This document shows positions 24,732 through 33,943 of a stretch of DNA of 64,000 bases, in pieces; position 1 is the first letter of the stretch, and each line of letters opens with the position of its first letter. A model generated the notes under the pieces. The model did not search any database. It saw only the letters and a list, made by a program, of their open reading frames with translations, and had not been told where the DNA came from. Origin of the DNA: Kiritimatiellia bacterium (GTDB lineage: Bacteria; Verrucomicrobiota; Kiritimatiellia; RFP12; UBA1067). The stretch is taken from positions 1 to 64,000 of the forward strand of contig JAFRDO010000006.1 in assembly GCA_017403825.1 (NCBI GenBank), read 5' to 3'. The position numbers and the translations under genes were made by a program.

Positions 24732-25330
24732 CAGCGGAATCCAAGCAGTTTGTGCAGCTGCACCGAAAGCGACCAGCCGTCCAGCTGCGAAAGGACGCTC
24801 TTGGCCGTCGCGAAGTCTATTTCCCCCGCCCTGTCGCAGGGCGACACGTAGTAGTCCGTCGCGGCGATGCGGGACTGCACGTCGCGGCAGAAGCCGACGG
24901 CAGCCTCAGACGACGCGACGACTCGGACCTCGTCCGCCCGGCGAAGCACGATGCGGTCGGGGTATTCGGCTTTCGGCGAGCAAGACACGTAGTCAACGAA
25001 CGCGAGCCATTCGGCGTCGCACGTGCCGTTCGTCTCGACGGCGATCCAGTAGCCGCGCTCCTTCAGGGCGGCGACGAGCTCCGGCATCTCCGCGACGAGC
25101 GTAGGCTCGCCTCCTGTGAGCACCACGCTTTTCGGCTTGTACTGCCCGATCTCGGCGAGAAGCCCGTCCAGAGAGAGTGAGAAGTGCCGCGCGACGTCCG
25201 TATCGCACCACGGGCACGCGAGGTTGCATCCGGCGAACCGCACGAAGACGCACGGCCTGCCGGCGTTGCGCCCCTCGCCCTGAAGCGACTCGAATATCTC
25301 GACTAGGTCGTACATCGGACGACGGGTCAC
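24731..25330 (-). CDS. queE: 7-carboxy-7-deazaguanine synthase QueE
   Basis: This is a radical SAM enzyme of the queuosine/7-deazaguanine pathway. The [4Fe-4S] motif CX3CX2C appears in CNLACPWCD, preceded by FESLQGEGRNAGRPCVFVR, the classical QueE opening; LTGGEP follows. At 199 residues the length is typical. Other queuosine genes are not seen nearby. It overlaps the nitroreductase gene by 4 nt upstream and truB by 1 nt downstream, grouping it with tRNA modification. Confidence 0.92.
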   Translation of the reverse strand: MTRRPMYDLVEIFESLQGEGRNAGRPCVFVRFAGCNLACPWCDTDVARHFSLSLDGLLAEIGQYKPKSVVLTGGEPTLVAEMPELVAALKERGYWIAVETNGTCDAEWLAFVDYVSCSPKAEYPDRIVLRRADEVRVVASSEAAVGFCRDVQSRIAATDYYVSPCDRAGEIDFATAKSVLSQLDGWSLSVQLHKLLGFR

Positions 25331-25974
25331 GCCGTCTTCAGCACCTCGGAGACCGGCTTGCGCGGAACCTTGACCGGGGGTTGCGCCGCCTTGCCCACGG
25401 CGATGACGGCCATGAGTATCTGGGATTCGGGAATGCCGAATACGGCCTTCACCTTTGCGACGTCTCGCATGCCCATGATGAGCGTGTCCCAGCCGCGGTT
25501 CTTTGCGGCGAGAATGAAGTAGGAACTGGCGAGGCCGCAGTCATACGCGCCCCACGTGTTGCCGAGGTCGTCGGTAGGCGTCCCGTCGCGGAAGCCGCTT
25601 TCGCCAGGCACGTACGTGACGGCGACGAGCGCGGAGGCGTTCGCGGAGTTCGCGACGTTGAAGGCAGGAAGAGCATCCCACATCTTCTTCTTCGCATCCT
25701 CGCCGATCGCCGCGTAGTAGCGCGTCGTCTCGGAGTTCCGCCAGCTGGGCGCGTTCAGCGCGTCGGCGACGATCGCCTCCATTTCCCCGGCGGAAATTTC
25801 CGCCTTAGCGTACTGCCGGACGCTCCTCCGCGCCTCGATCAGCTCTTTGAAGTCCATGCCATTGCCCTCCTTTTGTTGTTTCCCCTTCGTTGCATCAGAC
25901 GGCCTGTCCGAACAGCCTGCGGCTGCGAAAGCCGCCGCTGCAGAAGCGTCAAGTATGAAGCTGCGCCTGTCCAT
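25327..25974 (-). CDS. Nitroreductase-family flavoprotein with optional lipoprotein leader
   Basis: The core (from about residue 40) shows the nitroreductase pattern LIEARRSVRQYAK and NAPSWRNSETTRYY, plus GAYDCGLASSYFILAA. The frame starts with MDRRSFILDAS and a lipobox-like AAAGC, suggesting Tat export and lipid anchoring. However, a consensus AAGGAGG (25866-25872) sits 8 nt before an internal ATG (25857) that opens the enzyme core exactly. Two forms, exported and cytoplasmic, are therefore possible. The physiological substrate is unknown. Confidence 0.82.
   Translation of the reverse strand: MDRRSFILDASAAAAFAAAGCSDRPSDATKGKQQKEGNGMDFKELIEARRSVRQYAKAEISAGEMEAIVADALNAPSWRNSETTRYYAAIGEDAKKKMWDALPAFNVANSANASALVAVTYVPGESGFRDGTPTDDLGNTWGAYDCGLASSYFILAAKNRGWDTLIMGMRDVAKVKAVFGIPESQILMAVIAVGKAAQPPVKVPRKPVSEVLKTA
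25866..25872 (-). promoter_or_regulatory. Internal consensus ribosome binding site in the nitroreductase gene
   Basis: AAGGAGG lies 8 nt upstream of the in-frame ATG at 25857 that begins MDFKELIEARR. It is a stronger site than that of the longer frame, so it may decide the main start and produce a form without the lipoprotein leader. Confidence 0.55.
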
Positions 25975-25989
25975 TCCCTGCGGATCTCC

Positions 25990-27102
25990 TCACAGCCGCC
26001 CAAGCACGTTCCTGATGGAGCGCTCGCGGGCCTCGACCGACTCGCAGAGGCGGAACTGGACGCGTGCGCGGTTCAGGTTCTGCTCCGGCTGGGTGGTCTT
26101 GAAGTAGACGTTTCCGGCGAGATAGTCCTGGAAGAACCGCAAGCCCAGCTCGAACGGCAGCAACCGTATCGCATCGTAGAAGTAGGCGCGGTCGGCGTCG
26201 GTAAGGAACGAGCCCGCCTCGCGCATGTAGCCCTTGCAGAACGCCGTGCAGAGGTCTTCGTTGAACACTACCTTCGCGAGATCGGTCTCCTCCTCGCCGG
26301 CTGGGTTGCAGATCGAGCGGAGGGCGTCGCCGAAATCCATGTGTATGAGGCCCGGCGAGACGGTATCGAGGTCGATCATCGCCGTGCCCTTGCCAGTCAC
26401 GTCGTCGATCATTATGTTGTTCACCTTCGGGTCGCCGTGGAACATGCGCTTGACGAGCTCCCCCGCCGCCTCGGCGCGCTCCAGGCTGACGGCGAGGCCG
26501 CGCCTCTCCTCTATGAACTTCGCGAGGCGACGCGCCTCCATAGACGCGCCGAGAAGCGCCTTGGCGGACTCGGTGCCGAGCGTCGCGTCGTAGTTGGCGA
26601 GGTAGCCCGAGGTTATGTGAAAGCCCGGCAGCGGATTCTCTATAGAGCCTGGCTCCATGTCGGATATGAGGTAGTGGAAGTGACCGAGCGTCGCGCCGCA
26701 CTCCATCGCGTGCTCCGGACCCTGCGCCACGTCGAACGCACGCGCCGACATGATGCGCGTTATGACGCGCCAGACGTCGCCCTTCTCGTCTGTGACGTAG
26801 TCGCGGGAGTCCTTCGCCTTTATTATGCGCGGCATCTGCCACACGCGGTCGTCGGCGCCGCGCTCGGCGTCCGCCGCCAGCTTCTCGTGGCAGTGCTTGG
26901 TGACCTCGTGCATGTTCGACATGATCGCCTCCGGGCGAGGGAACACGCGGCGGTTCACCTTCTGCAGTATGACCTGCGTCTCGGTGAAGGTATTGCGGTA
27001 TATGGCGAGGAACGTGTCGTTGATGTTGCCGTTGCCGAACGGGCTGAGCGCGACGAGACGGCCCTTGACGTTGAACATGTTTACGAGTATCGAAAGCTCC
27101 AT
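25990..27102 (-). CDS. Aminoglycoside-phosphotransferase-fold sugar kinase, NahK-like
   Basis: The 370-residue protein has a protein-kinase-like fold: GNGNINDTFL glycine-rich opening, VILQKVNRRVF, catalytic-loop MFHGDPKVNNIMID and metal site MIDLDTVSPG with DFGDALR. This matches N-acetylhexosamine 1-kinases (NahK), which make sugar-1-phosphates during salvage of mucin-type GlcNAc/GalNAc. A clear AAGGAGG precedes the ATG. The sialidase and GH20-like genes at 38.6-47 kb could feed it; that link is inference. Confidence 0.8.
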   Translation of the reverse strand: MELSILVNMFNVKGRLVALSPFGNGNINDTFLAIYRNTFTETQVILQKVNRRVFPRPEAIMSNMHEVTKHCHEKLAADAERGADDRVWQMPRIIKAKDSRDYVTDEKGDVWRVITRIMSARAFDVAQGPEHAMECGATLGHFHYLISDMEPGSIENPLPGFHITSGYLANYDATLGTESAKALLGASMEARRLAKFIEERRGLAVSLERAEAAGELVKRMFHGDPKVNNIMIDDVTGKGTAMIDLDTVSPGLIHMDFGDALRSICNPAGEEETDLAKVVFNEDLCTAFCKGYMREAGSFLTDADRAYFYDAIRLLPFELGLRFFQDYLAGNVYFKTTQPEQNLNRARVQFRLCESVEARERSIRNVLGRL

Positions 27103-27114
27103 AATGCCTCCTTG

Positions 27115-28419
27115 TCAGCGCGGTTTCAGGAAGAACGCGTCATGCGTGATCGCGAACGCCCAGTCCTCGGGCATGCGCTTCAGCTCGTGCCCCTCGCCCC
27201 ACGTGTCGGTGAAGAGCACCTCTTTCTTCTTGTCGTTGTAGCCGATGATAAGCCGCATGTGTCCGCCGGTCGACTGCGGGTTCACGCCGCGCTCCGGGAA
27301 AATGCCGAGCGTGACGCCCCAGAACACCGGTATGCCGGCGTTCACCTGCTGGCGGACGCCGGCCAGGAACTTCTTCATCCGAGGGTCCTTCTGGCGCATG
27401 CGATAGACAACCTTCTTGTCCATCGCCGCGCGCATCTCCGAGACGTAGATGACGTTTCCGCGGGTAAAGTCGGCAATCGACAGCGGCGGCTTCTTCTCGC
27501 TTTTCGCAGCCTTGTTGTAGCGGGCGACCTCGTCTTCCAGGTCGCCGAGCCCGGCGGACATCGACACGATCTCCTGATAGCCGAGGCCTCGCTTTTCCCC
27601 GATGGCGGTCACGGCTTTCTTCATCTCGGCGGTGCTGGTGCCTCCCTGCGCGCGCGTGCCGGCCTGCTGGGCGATCTCATGCTCGTCCACTACGTTGCCG
27701 TAGTACCTGAGCACGCGCTCGGCGACGGCGGCGGCGCAGTATCCCTTCTGGCCCTGGTCCACCATCGGCACGTTGTCTATGAACACGTCGCCGTTCGGGC
27801 TCTTGGTCACGTTGTCGCGTATCTTCGCCTTGCCGGCGGCGCCTGCCGGTTTTCGCGCGGAGGTGGAGGCGCGCGGCGCGGACTGCGCGGCGGGCTGGCA
27901 CGGAGACAGCGTAAGGCGCAGGTACTCGACTTCGCGCGCGCCCTTCGCGCCAGGCGCGGAAAGGCCCCACACCAGCTCCGCCGCCGGATCCGCCTTCGCG
28001 AACACGCGCCTGTAGCGAACCGAGCCGTTGCGAAGCGTCGTCTTCTCTGGGTTCGCCCACTTTGCACCAGGGTCAAGGCGCTTGGAGACGTCCGCAATCG
28101 CCGCCTTGAGCTCCGGAACCTCCATCAGCGCCAGCCCGGCATCGCCCCGGTTGTAGAGCGACAGCTCCACGCGGGAAATCCGCTCCTCCTCGCCGCCCTT
28201 GTCGAAGAACACGCGAGTCTCCCAGACCCTCATACCGTGCCACGTGCACGTGTCGTGCTTGAGGCAGTTGACGACGTCGCGACGCTCGCTGGCGAACACG
28301 AAGCCTTCCTTCGCGTGTTCGACCGCGAAGAACTCGGCCTTGCCCGACCAGGCGTCCTTTTCAGAGAAAAGAGCACCTAGGTCCAAGGCCGCAATCAGCA
28401 CTGTAGCAAGAAGCGCCAT
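27115..28419 (-). CDS. Exported C39-like cysteine peptidase
   Basis: The 434-residue protein has a short N-terminal hydrophobic segment (signal or anchor) and an N-terminal domain of unknown type (about 20-170). After an Ala-rich linker comes a papain-like C39_2 domain with VPMVDQGQKGYCAAAVAERV (nucleophile Cys) and GGHMRLIIGYN (catalytic His), followed by TDTWGEGHEL. It is predicted to act in the envelope, either as a peptidase or as a bacteriocin-type processing enzyme without a transporter. It starts 9 nt after an extended -10 element. Confidence 0.75.
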   Translation of the reverse strand: MALLATVLIAALDLGALFSEKDAWSGKAEFFAVEHAKEGFVFASERRDVVNCLKHDTCTWHGMRVWETRVFFDKGGEEERISRVELSLYNRGDAGLALMEVPELKAAIADVSKRLDPGAKWANPEKTTLRNGSVRYRRVFAKADPAAELVWGLSAPGAKGAREVEYLRLTLSPCQPAAQSAPRASTSARKPAGAAGKAKIRDNVTKSPNGDVFIDNVPMVDQGQKGYCAAAVAERVLRYYGNVVDEHEIAQQAGTRAQGGTSTAEMKKAVTAIGEKRGLGYQEIVSMSAGLGDLEDEVARYNKAAKSEKKPPLSIADFTRGNVIYVSEMRAAMDKKVVYRMRQKDPRMKKFLAGVRQQVNAGIPVFWGVTLGIFPERGVNPQSTGGHMRLIIGYNDKKKEVLFTDTWGEGHELKRMPEDWAFAITHDAFFLKPR

Positions 28420-28428
28420 AGCAATTCT

Positions 28429-28434
28429 ATTATA
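28429..28434 (-). promoter_or_regulatory. Extended -10 upstream of the C39-like peptidase gene
   Basis: Minus-strand TTTGGTATAATAG gives TGG before TATAAT. Only 9 nt separate it from the ATG at 28419, with no Shine-Dalgarno sequence, so the mRNA should be leaderless or nearly so. Confidence 0.6.
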
Positions 28435-28449
28435 CCAAATGCCACCGCG

Positions 28450-29130
28450 CTACGGCAAACGCGCGTCGCCGCCGCACGCCATAAGCAGGCGCATGGCCGC
28501 AAGCGCCTCGGCCTCCTTTAGCGTGCGCGCGACGGCATCGGCGCTGCCCATGCCGTCGACGGACACCCTTACGGAGAACCGCGGCTCGTGCGCCGCCCCC
28601 TCCGTGCGGAGCAGCTCGTAAGACGGGTGGCGCGGCGGCTTCATCGCCTGCGCGCGCACCTGAAGCTCCCCTTTCGGGTTCGCGGACCACTCAGGCTGCT
28701 CGGCGTTCCCGTCCAGCCCCAGCGCCGCGAACACCTGCCGCGCCGCAGCGAGTCCGCCGTCCAGGTATGCCGCCCCGATGACCGCCTCCACGGCGTCCGC
28801 CAGCGTCTTCGCGCCGGGCGAAAGCTCCTCCGCGTGACGGTTGCGCCGCAGGCGCGCGGCGAGCCCGAGCCGTCCCGCCGCCGCGCAGAGCGCGGAGGAC
28901 GAGACCATGTGGGCGCGGCGGACGGTGAGGGAGCCTTCCTGATCGTTGGGAAACGCCTCGAACACCCTCTCCGCGCTCAGCAGGCCGAGTATCGCGTCCC
29001 CGAGGAACTCGAGCCGCTGGTTGTCGCGCACCTCCGGCTCGTCCATGCGGCACGCCGGCGTGGTCAGCGCCTCCTGCAGCAGTGCGCCGTTCTTGAACCT
29101 GTAGCCGAATATCTCCATTGCTGAGTCCAT
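28450..29130 (-). CDS. rnc: Ribonuclease III
   Basis: RNase III cleaves double-stranded RNA in rRNA and mRNA processing. The 226-residue protein has the catalytic signature NQRLEFLGDAILGLLSAE, a second acidic cluster TLADAVEAVIGAAYLD, and a C-terminal dsRNA-binding domain (from about 150, NPKGELQVRAQ to the end). An in-frame ATG at 29118 is an alternative start. An extended -10 lies 29 nt upstream, so it is probably its own unit. Confidence 0.93.
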   Translation of the reverse strand: MDSAMEIFGYRFKNGALLQEALTTPACRMDEPEVRDNQRLEFLGDAILGLLSAERVFEAFPNDQEGSLTVRRAHMVSSSALCAAAGRLGLAARLRRNRHAEELSPGAKTLADAVEAVIGAAYLDGGLAAARQVFAALGLDGNAEQPEWSANPKGELQVRAQAMKPPRHPSYELLRTEGAAHEPRFSVRVSVDGMGSADAVARTLKEAEALAAMRLLMACGGDARLP

Positions 29131-29159
29131 CGTTCCGTCAGAACCCTCCCTATGCGGAA

Positions 29160-29165
29160 ATTATA
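29160..29165 (-). promoter_or_regulatory. Extended -10 promoter of rnc
   Basis: Minus-strand TTTGCTATAATTT contains TGC before TATAAT. An AGGGAGGG ribosome-binding-type run lies between it and the start codon, giving a conventional leader. Confidence 0.6.
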
Positions 29166-29184
29166 GCAAATTCCATGGCGCCGC

Positions 29185-31203
29185 TCATATCACCCCGAGC
29201 AGGTCCTTAAGAGCCACGACCTGGCTGGCGTCGCCGAGCACAAGCAGCGTGTCGCCGATCCTGAACTCCCATTCGGGGCCGATGTTCCGGACCGTGCGCC
29301 CGTCGCGCACGACCGCCACCACCGTGGCGCCGGTCTTTGCGCGAATGTTCAGCGTTACGACCGTGCCGCCGACGGCAGGCGACCCCGCGCCGAGCACAAG
29401 GCGGTGCACGTCGCCCGACGGTTCCGGCAGTGTCATCGTCACCGCAAGGCTCTCGCGGCGCTCCTCGGCCGTCAGCGCCTCATGGAAGCGCTGGGAGGCG
29501 CGTTGTCCCGCCTTTGAGAAGAAATGCCAGCCGAGCACCCCCGTCACGACGATGACGACGTACGACGCAATCTTCACTGCCAGGCCATCCGGCATGATAG
29601 ACACGTTGATCATTACCCATTCGAGGAAGAACAGGCCTACGGCCGCAGCCGTCGCAACGTAGCGCACGAGCTGCCGCACGTGCGTCTGCCACTTCGCGTT
29701 CCCTTCGCCCGCCAGCAGCGTCGCGACCGCATCGCCGAGCGCACGCGCCGCCGACGGCACAAGGGAAAACAGCCCGACATCCACAAGGTTCGCCGCGAGG
29801 AAGAGGAAAATCCGCTTGTGCGTCTCAAAGAAGACCAGAAACCGCGAATAGTCGTGAAGCCCGAGCAGCCTGAAAGTCACCGAGACTGCCAGCATCAGCA
29901 CCGCGTAAACGCCCAGCCGCAGCGCCGCAATACGCAAGCTCTCGAACGCCGGCGACCCGCTGCTCGCGCGAATCTTCTCAAGCCACGCCTGATAGGACAC
30001 GAGCAGCCGGCGGACGCGTCCGGGAGTCTTCTCCTCCACCCAGTCGCCGACGTGCGACGACACGCGAACGAGCGTCGGGCTCAGGAGCGTCGTCAGCAGG
30101 GACGCCCCGACCGCCACCTGGAAGAGCGGCACCTGGGCGGCGTCCTTCAGCGTGGCGTACAGCATCGCCACCATAAACGCGAACTCCCCGATCTGCGCAA
30201 GCGCCATGGCGTTCTGGACCGACTCCTTGATCTCCCTTCCCGCCGCGACAGAGGCGACGAAGATGTTCATGGACTTGCCGACGACGATCGCCGCCGACAC
30301 TACTAGTATCGCTGGCAGGCTGTGCCAAAGCGCGGCAGGATCGACCAGCAGGCCGATGGACACGAAAAAAACGGCAGAGAACATCGACTTAAGCGGATCC
30401 GAAAGCGCGACGAGCCGGTCGCGGACGCCGCTTGACGTTGCGATAAGGCCGACGAGGAACGCGCCGAGGGCGAGCGAGAAGTCGAACTTGTAGGCGAGGT
30501 ATGATATGAAGAAGCATACGCCAAGCGCCGTCAGCACGAGCGACTCGTCGTCGCCGCGCTTGCCGACCGAATCGAGGAGGCGCGGCACTAGCACGAAGCC
30601 GAAGACTAGCACGGTAAGGAAGAAGAGTGCAAGACTGCCGAGCGACGAGCCGAGCGCGACGAGCGACATTCCCTCGCCAGCCGCGAAGCCCGTCGCCACG
30701 GCGATCGCGCCGACGCAGATCACGTCTTCGCAGACGGAGATGCTTAGTACGTTCGTCACGAACGGCCGACGCGACCAGCCCAGCTCGTCGAAGACCTTCG
30801 CGAGCAGCGTCGTCGCGGAGTCGCAGACCGCGACGCCGAGGAACAACGACGGCACGGAAGGCCAGCCGAAGAAGCGCGTGCCGACAGTGTAGCCGAGCCA
30901 TGTCATCACCAGCGTATCGACTATGGCCGCAGGCAGCGCGACGGCGCGGGCGCGCCGCATGTCCTTGGGCGAGAACGACAGGCCCATGCCGAACATGAGG
31001 AACACGACGCCCAGCTGGCCGATGGTCCGCGTTGAATTGACGTCCTGTAGGAAAAGCCCGCCCCACGTGTGCTCGTTGAGCAAGATGCCGGCAAGAATGT
31101 AGCCCAGGACCTTGGGCCAGCCCAAGCGAGAGAAGACCGCCGCCACCACGCCCGCGACGGCCATCAGGATCGCCAGGTCCTGGAAGAACGCGCCTTCGGT
31201 CAC
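29185..31203 (-). CDS. CPA2-family monovalent cation:proton antiporter
   Basis: The 672-residue integral membrane protein has about twelve helices over residues 5-380 (Na+/H+ exchanger fold) with the acidic/polar helix GVAVCDSATTLLAKVF. A further hydrophobic block follows (about 420-560), and a C-terminal RCK_C/TrkA-C-like domain (about 585-672, ending LGDASQVVALKDLLG). It resembles KefB/YbaL-type K+/H+ antiporters but lacks a Rossmann TrkA-N domain. It lies 24 nt after dapL. Confidence 0.85.
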   Translation of the reverse strand: MTEGAFFQDLAILMAVAGVVAAVFSRLGWPKVLGYILAGILLNEHTWGGLFLQDVNSTRTIGQLGVVFLMFGMGLSFSPKDMRRARAVALPAAIVDTLVMTWLGYTVGTRFFGWPSVPSLFLGVAVCDSATTLLAKVFDELGWSRRPFVTNVLSISVCEDVICVGAIAVATGFAAGEGMSLVALGSSLGSLALFFLTVLVFGFVLVPRLLDSVGKRGDDESLVLTALGVCFFISYLAYKFDFSLALGAFLVGLIATSSGVRDRLVALSDPLKSMFSAVFFVSIGLLVDPAALWHSLPAILVVSAAIVVGKSMNIFVASVAAGREIKESVQNAMALAQIGEFAFMVAMLYATLKDAAQVPLFQVAVGASLLTTLLSPTLVRVSSHVGDWVEEKTPGRVRRLLVSYQAWLEKIRASSGSPAFESLRIAALRLGVYAVLMLAVSVTFRLLGLHDYSRFLVFFETHKRIFLFLAANLVDVGLFSLVPSAARALGDAVATLLAGEGNAKWQTHVRQLVRYVATAAAVGLFFLEWVMINVSIMPDGLAVKIASYVVIVVTGVLGWHFFSKAGQRASQRFHEALTAEERRESLAVTMTLPEPSGDVHRLVLGAGSPAVGGTVVTLNIRAKTGATVVAVVRDGRTVRNIGPEWEFRIGDTLLVLGDASQVVALKDLLGVI

Positions 31204-31227
31204 CCCAGCCCTCCCGGAGACTTCCGC

Positions 31228-32421
31228 CTACAGGACCTTCTTCAGGCGCGAAACCGCCTCAAGCACGTTTTCGCGCGAGTTGAAGGCGGATATGCGGATG
31301 TAGCCCTCGCCCGCCGCGCCGAAGCCGGCGCCAGGCGTGGTGACGACGTTCGCCTCGGCGAGCAGCCGGTCGAAGAACGCCCAGCTGTCGCCCTTCACGT
31401 CGACCCAGAGATACGGAGAGTCGTCACCGCCCGTGACCGCGTAGCCGAGGCCTCGCAGGGCCTCCTTCATGATCGCCGCGTTGCCCAGGTAGAAGTCGAC
31501 GGTCGCCCGCGTCTCCGCCTGGCCCTCTGGCGAACAGACCGCCTCGGCGGCGCGCTGGGTGAGGTAGCTCGCGCCGTTGAACTTAGTCGTCTGGCGGCGC
31601 GTCCACATGCCGCGAAGCTCCACGGGGCGCCCGTCGGCGGCATAGGCCGAGAGTCCGTCGGGCACGACCGTGTAGCCGCAGCGTATGCCGGTGAAGCCTG
31701 CGGTCTTGGAGAACGAGCGTATCTCGACCGCGCAGGTCCGCGCGCCGGCACATTCGTAGATCGAGTGCGGTATGCCCGGAGTGCGTATGAACGCCTCGTA
31801 GGCGGCGTCGAAGATGATGAGCGCCTTGCGCTCGTTCGCCCAGTCGACCCAAGCCTGAAGCTGGGCCTTGGTCGCTACGGCGCCGGTCGGGTTGTTGGGG
31901 TAGCAGAGGTAGACGATGTCGGCGTCGCAGCCTTCCGGACCCGGCACGAAGCCGTTCGCCGCAGTGCAGGGCAAAAGGCGTATGTCGCTGCGGCCGGCCA
32001 TCACGTTCGTGTCGACGTAGACCGGATATACCGGGTCGCCGACTGCGATGCGCACGTCCCCGGCGAAAAGCTCCTGGAAGTTCCCGCAGTCGCACTTGGC
32101 GCCGTCGGAGACGAGTATCTCGTCCGCCGAGACCTCGACGCCGCGCGCGCGGAAGTCGACCTCGGCGATCTTCTCGCGCAAGAAGGCGTAGCCCTGCTCG
32201 GGACCGTATCCGTGGAAGCGCGAGCGGTCGGCCTCGTCGTCGACGGCGCGGTGAAGCGCGGCGACGACGGACGGCGCGAGCGGTTCTGTCACGTCACCTA
32301 TGCCGAGGCGGATCACCTTCGCCTCCGGGTGTGCGGCCTGGTGGGCGGCGACGCGGTGGGCGATCTCCGCGAACAGGTAGGTGGGCTTGATCTTCGAGTA
32401 GTTCTCGTTTACGTGGAGCAT
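31228..32421 (-). CDS. dapL: LL-diaminopimelate aminotransferase
   Basis: DapL converts tetrahydrodipicolinate directly to LL-diaminopimelate for lysine and peptidoglycan. The 397-residue class-I aminotransferase shows [24 protein letters not shown], and the pyridoxal-phosphate lysine region [16 protein letters not shown], all characteristic of the Chlamydia/plant-type enzyme. Its presence fits the PVC-group placement. It follows the O-antigen ligase gene by 1 nt. Confidence 0.93.
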   Translation of the reverse strand: MLHVNENYSKIKPTYLFAEIAHRVAAHQAAHPEAKVIRLGIGDVTEPLAPSVVAALHRAVDDEADRSRFHGYGPEQGYAFLREKIAEVDFRARGVEVSADEILVSDGAKCDCGNFQELFAGDVRIAVGDPVYPVYVDTNVMAGRSDIRLLPCTAANGFVPGPEGCDADIVYLCYPNNPTGAVATKAQLQAWVDWANERKALIIFDAAYEAFIRTPGIPHSIYECAGARTCAVEIRSFSKTAGFTGIRCGYTVVPDGLSAYAADGRPVELRGMWTRRQTTKFNGASYLTQRAAEAVCSPEGQAETRATVDFYLGNAAIMKEALRGLGYAVTGGDDSPYLWVDVKGDSWAFFDRLLAEANVVTTPGAGFGAAGEGYIRISAFNSRENVLEAVSRLKKVL

Positions 32422-32422
32422 A

Positions 32423-33943
32423 TCATTTTCCTTTCTCGGGCATGAAGCCCGGCAACGCTGCGAGGGTAACGAGGAAGAGGGTCAGCACGGCCGGCGACCG
32501 CAGCGGACAGTCGCCGAAGGCGTGTATCAGGGTGCAGACCGTCGCGAAAAGCATGCAGAACACCGATGCCGGCAGCACGAATATCTGCACAGGCCGCGGC
32601 GGCAGCTCCTTGGCCTTCTTGAAGCGCGTGTCGCGGACGAGGCGCCGCCAGGCGCTCCCGATCGGCCAGACGAGCAGTATGACCATCGCCACGAGCGCTC
32701 CGAAGCCGGCCACGCCGTGTTCGGCGAGGAACTGAAGGTAGTCGTTGTGCACGTTTATGCCGCCGATGGTCTGCAGCTTCGTCAGCTCGTCCGGCGTCAT
32801 CATCGGCATGCAGAAGTGGACATATCCCCAGCCGCCGACGCCGAAGAGCTTGTGCTCGCGCCAGATCGCGGACGCTACGCGCACGTGGTACTGTCCGCGC
32901 CCGGAGACGCGGTCCAGCACTTCGGTCGTGCCGATGGTGTCGACCTCGTGCCGCAGGTCGTCCGGCGCAAACAGCGACGCGGCGAAGACAATCGCCCCTA
33001 CGACGAGAATCCCAAGCGCGACTGCCTTGACCCGCTGCGCGCGGCGCAGCTTTGCGAGGTAGGTTATGAAGGCATGCAGGAAATAGACGACCGCGCTCAA
33101 CGTGACAAGCATGATCGCCGCGCGCGACAGCGTGTTGAGCGCCGCGTAGAAGAAGATCGCAGACGGAATAAGGAAATAGTGCTTCGTCCAGAACATGCGC
33201 GGCCGCGCAGTCGCGCTGCTCGAAATGTCCTTCGCCTTCCGCTCCTCGTGAATCCGCGCGCAGCAGTCGCGCCAGAGGGCGATGGCAATACCGAAGAGCA
33301 ACGTAAAGTAGTCGCCGGCCATGTTGGGGTAGCCGAATGTCGAGAAGAAGTCGCGCGCGGTACCGGCGGCAAGCCCGCTGGCCTCGTTCCAGAGCGGCCC
33401 CGGCGCGTCCAGCGCATGCTGCACGAAGCCAAGCACCGCAAGCGCGCATCCGTTCCAGACGGCAAGCTTCATGACCAGCCGCTTGCCGTGCTGATTCAGG
33501 CTCTGCCGAACTATGAGCATCGCCGGCAGGGCCGTCACGAACCAAAGGAACACGTTCAGGTGGTCGAGCCGGTTCACGCAAAACGGCAGGAACCGGATAG
33601 GAGGCGCCGCGCTCAGGCCCTGCGCTATGGCCGCCGCGTCGCAGGTGACGCAAAGACCGTTGTTCGCAAACGGAATCGCCAGGATCGCAAGGAAGCCGAC
33701 GACGACCCATGTCAACGGGTCCTTCTTAAGGTCGTGCCAGACGCGGTCGCGCGCGTCGTACGTGTTCTCGCCGGAGCGCCTCTGCGGGAAGCACACCAGG
33801 ACCTCGATCATCAGGACGAACAGCCAGGGCACGACCGGGATCAGCAGGCCGCCACGCGTGCCGCCGAACATCCACCCCATCACAGATATGACCGCGCCGA
33901 CCGCGATCGCCGCCGCGTTATTGACAAGAAACGACATGCTCAA
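32423..33943 (-). CDS. O-antigen ligase/polymerase family membrane protein
   Basis: The 506-residue protein has about ten to twelve transmembrane helices and a large loop between about 310 and 400 containing [28 protein letters not shown] and [13 protein letters not shown]. This is the Wzy_C/WaaL signature with the conserved H-N-D-x-L-Q pattern. It is likely to join or polymerise lipid-linked glycans at the periplasmic face. It overlaps ispG by 26 nt, so expression is coupled to isoprenoid (lipid carrier) synthesis. Confidence 0.85.
   Translation of the reverse strand: MSMSFLVNNAAAIAVGAVISVMGWMFGGTRGGLLIPVVPWLFVLMIEVLVCFPQRRSGENTYDARDRVWHDLKKDPLTWVVVGFLAILAIPFANNGLCVTCDAAAIAQGLSAAPPIRFLPFCVNRLDHLNVFLWFVTALPAMLIVRQSLNQHGKRLVMKLAVWNGCALAVLGFVQHALDAPGPLWNEASGLAAGTARDFFSTFGYPNMAGDYFTLLFGIAIALWRDCCARIHEERKAKDISSSATARPRMFWTKHYFLIPSAIFFYAALNTLSRAAIMLVTLSAVVYFLHAFITYLAKLRRAQRVKAVALGILVVGAIVFAASLFAPDDLRHEVDTIGTTEVLDRVSGRGQYHVRVASAIWREHKLFGVGGWGYVHFCMPMMTPDELTKLQTIGGINVHNDYLQFLAEHGVAGFGALVAMVILLVWPIGSAWRRLVRDTRFKKAKELPPRPVQIFVLPASVFCMLFATVCTLIHAFGDCPLRSPAVLTLFLVTLAALPGFMPEKGK

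Noticed and set aside
25177..28380. 1067-codon plus-strand frame across queE, nitroreductase, kinase and peptidase genes
   Set aside because: It runs antisense through four recognisable genes and has Arg/His/Val-rich shadow composition; high G+C removes stops on this strand.
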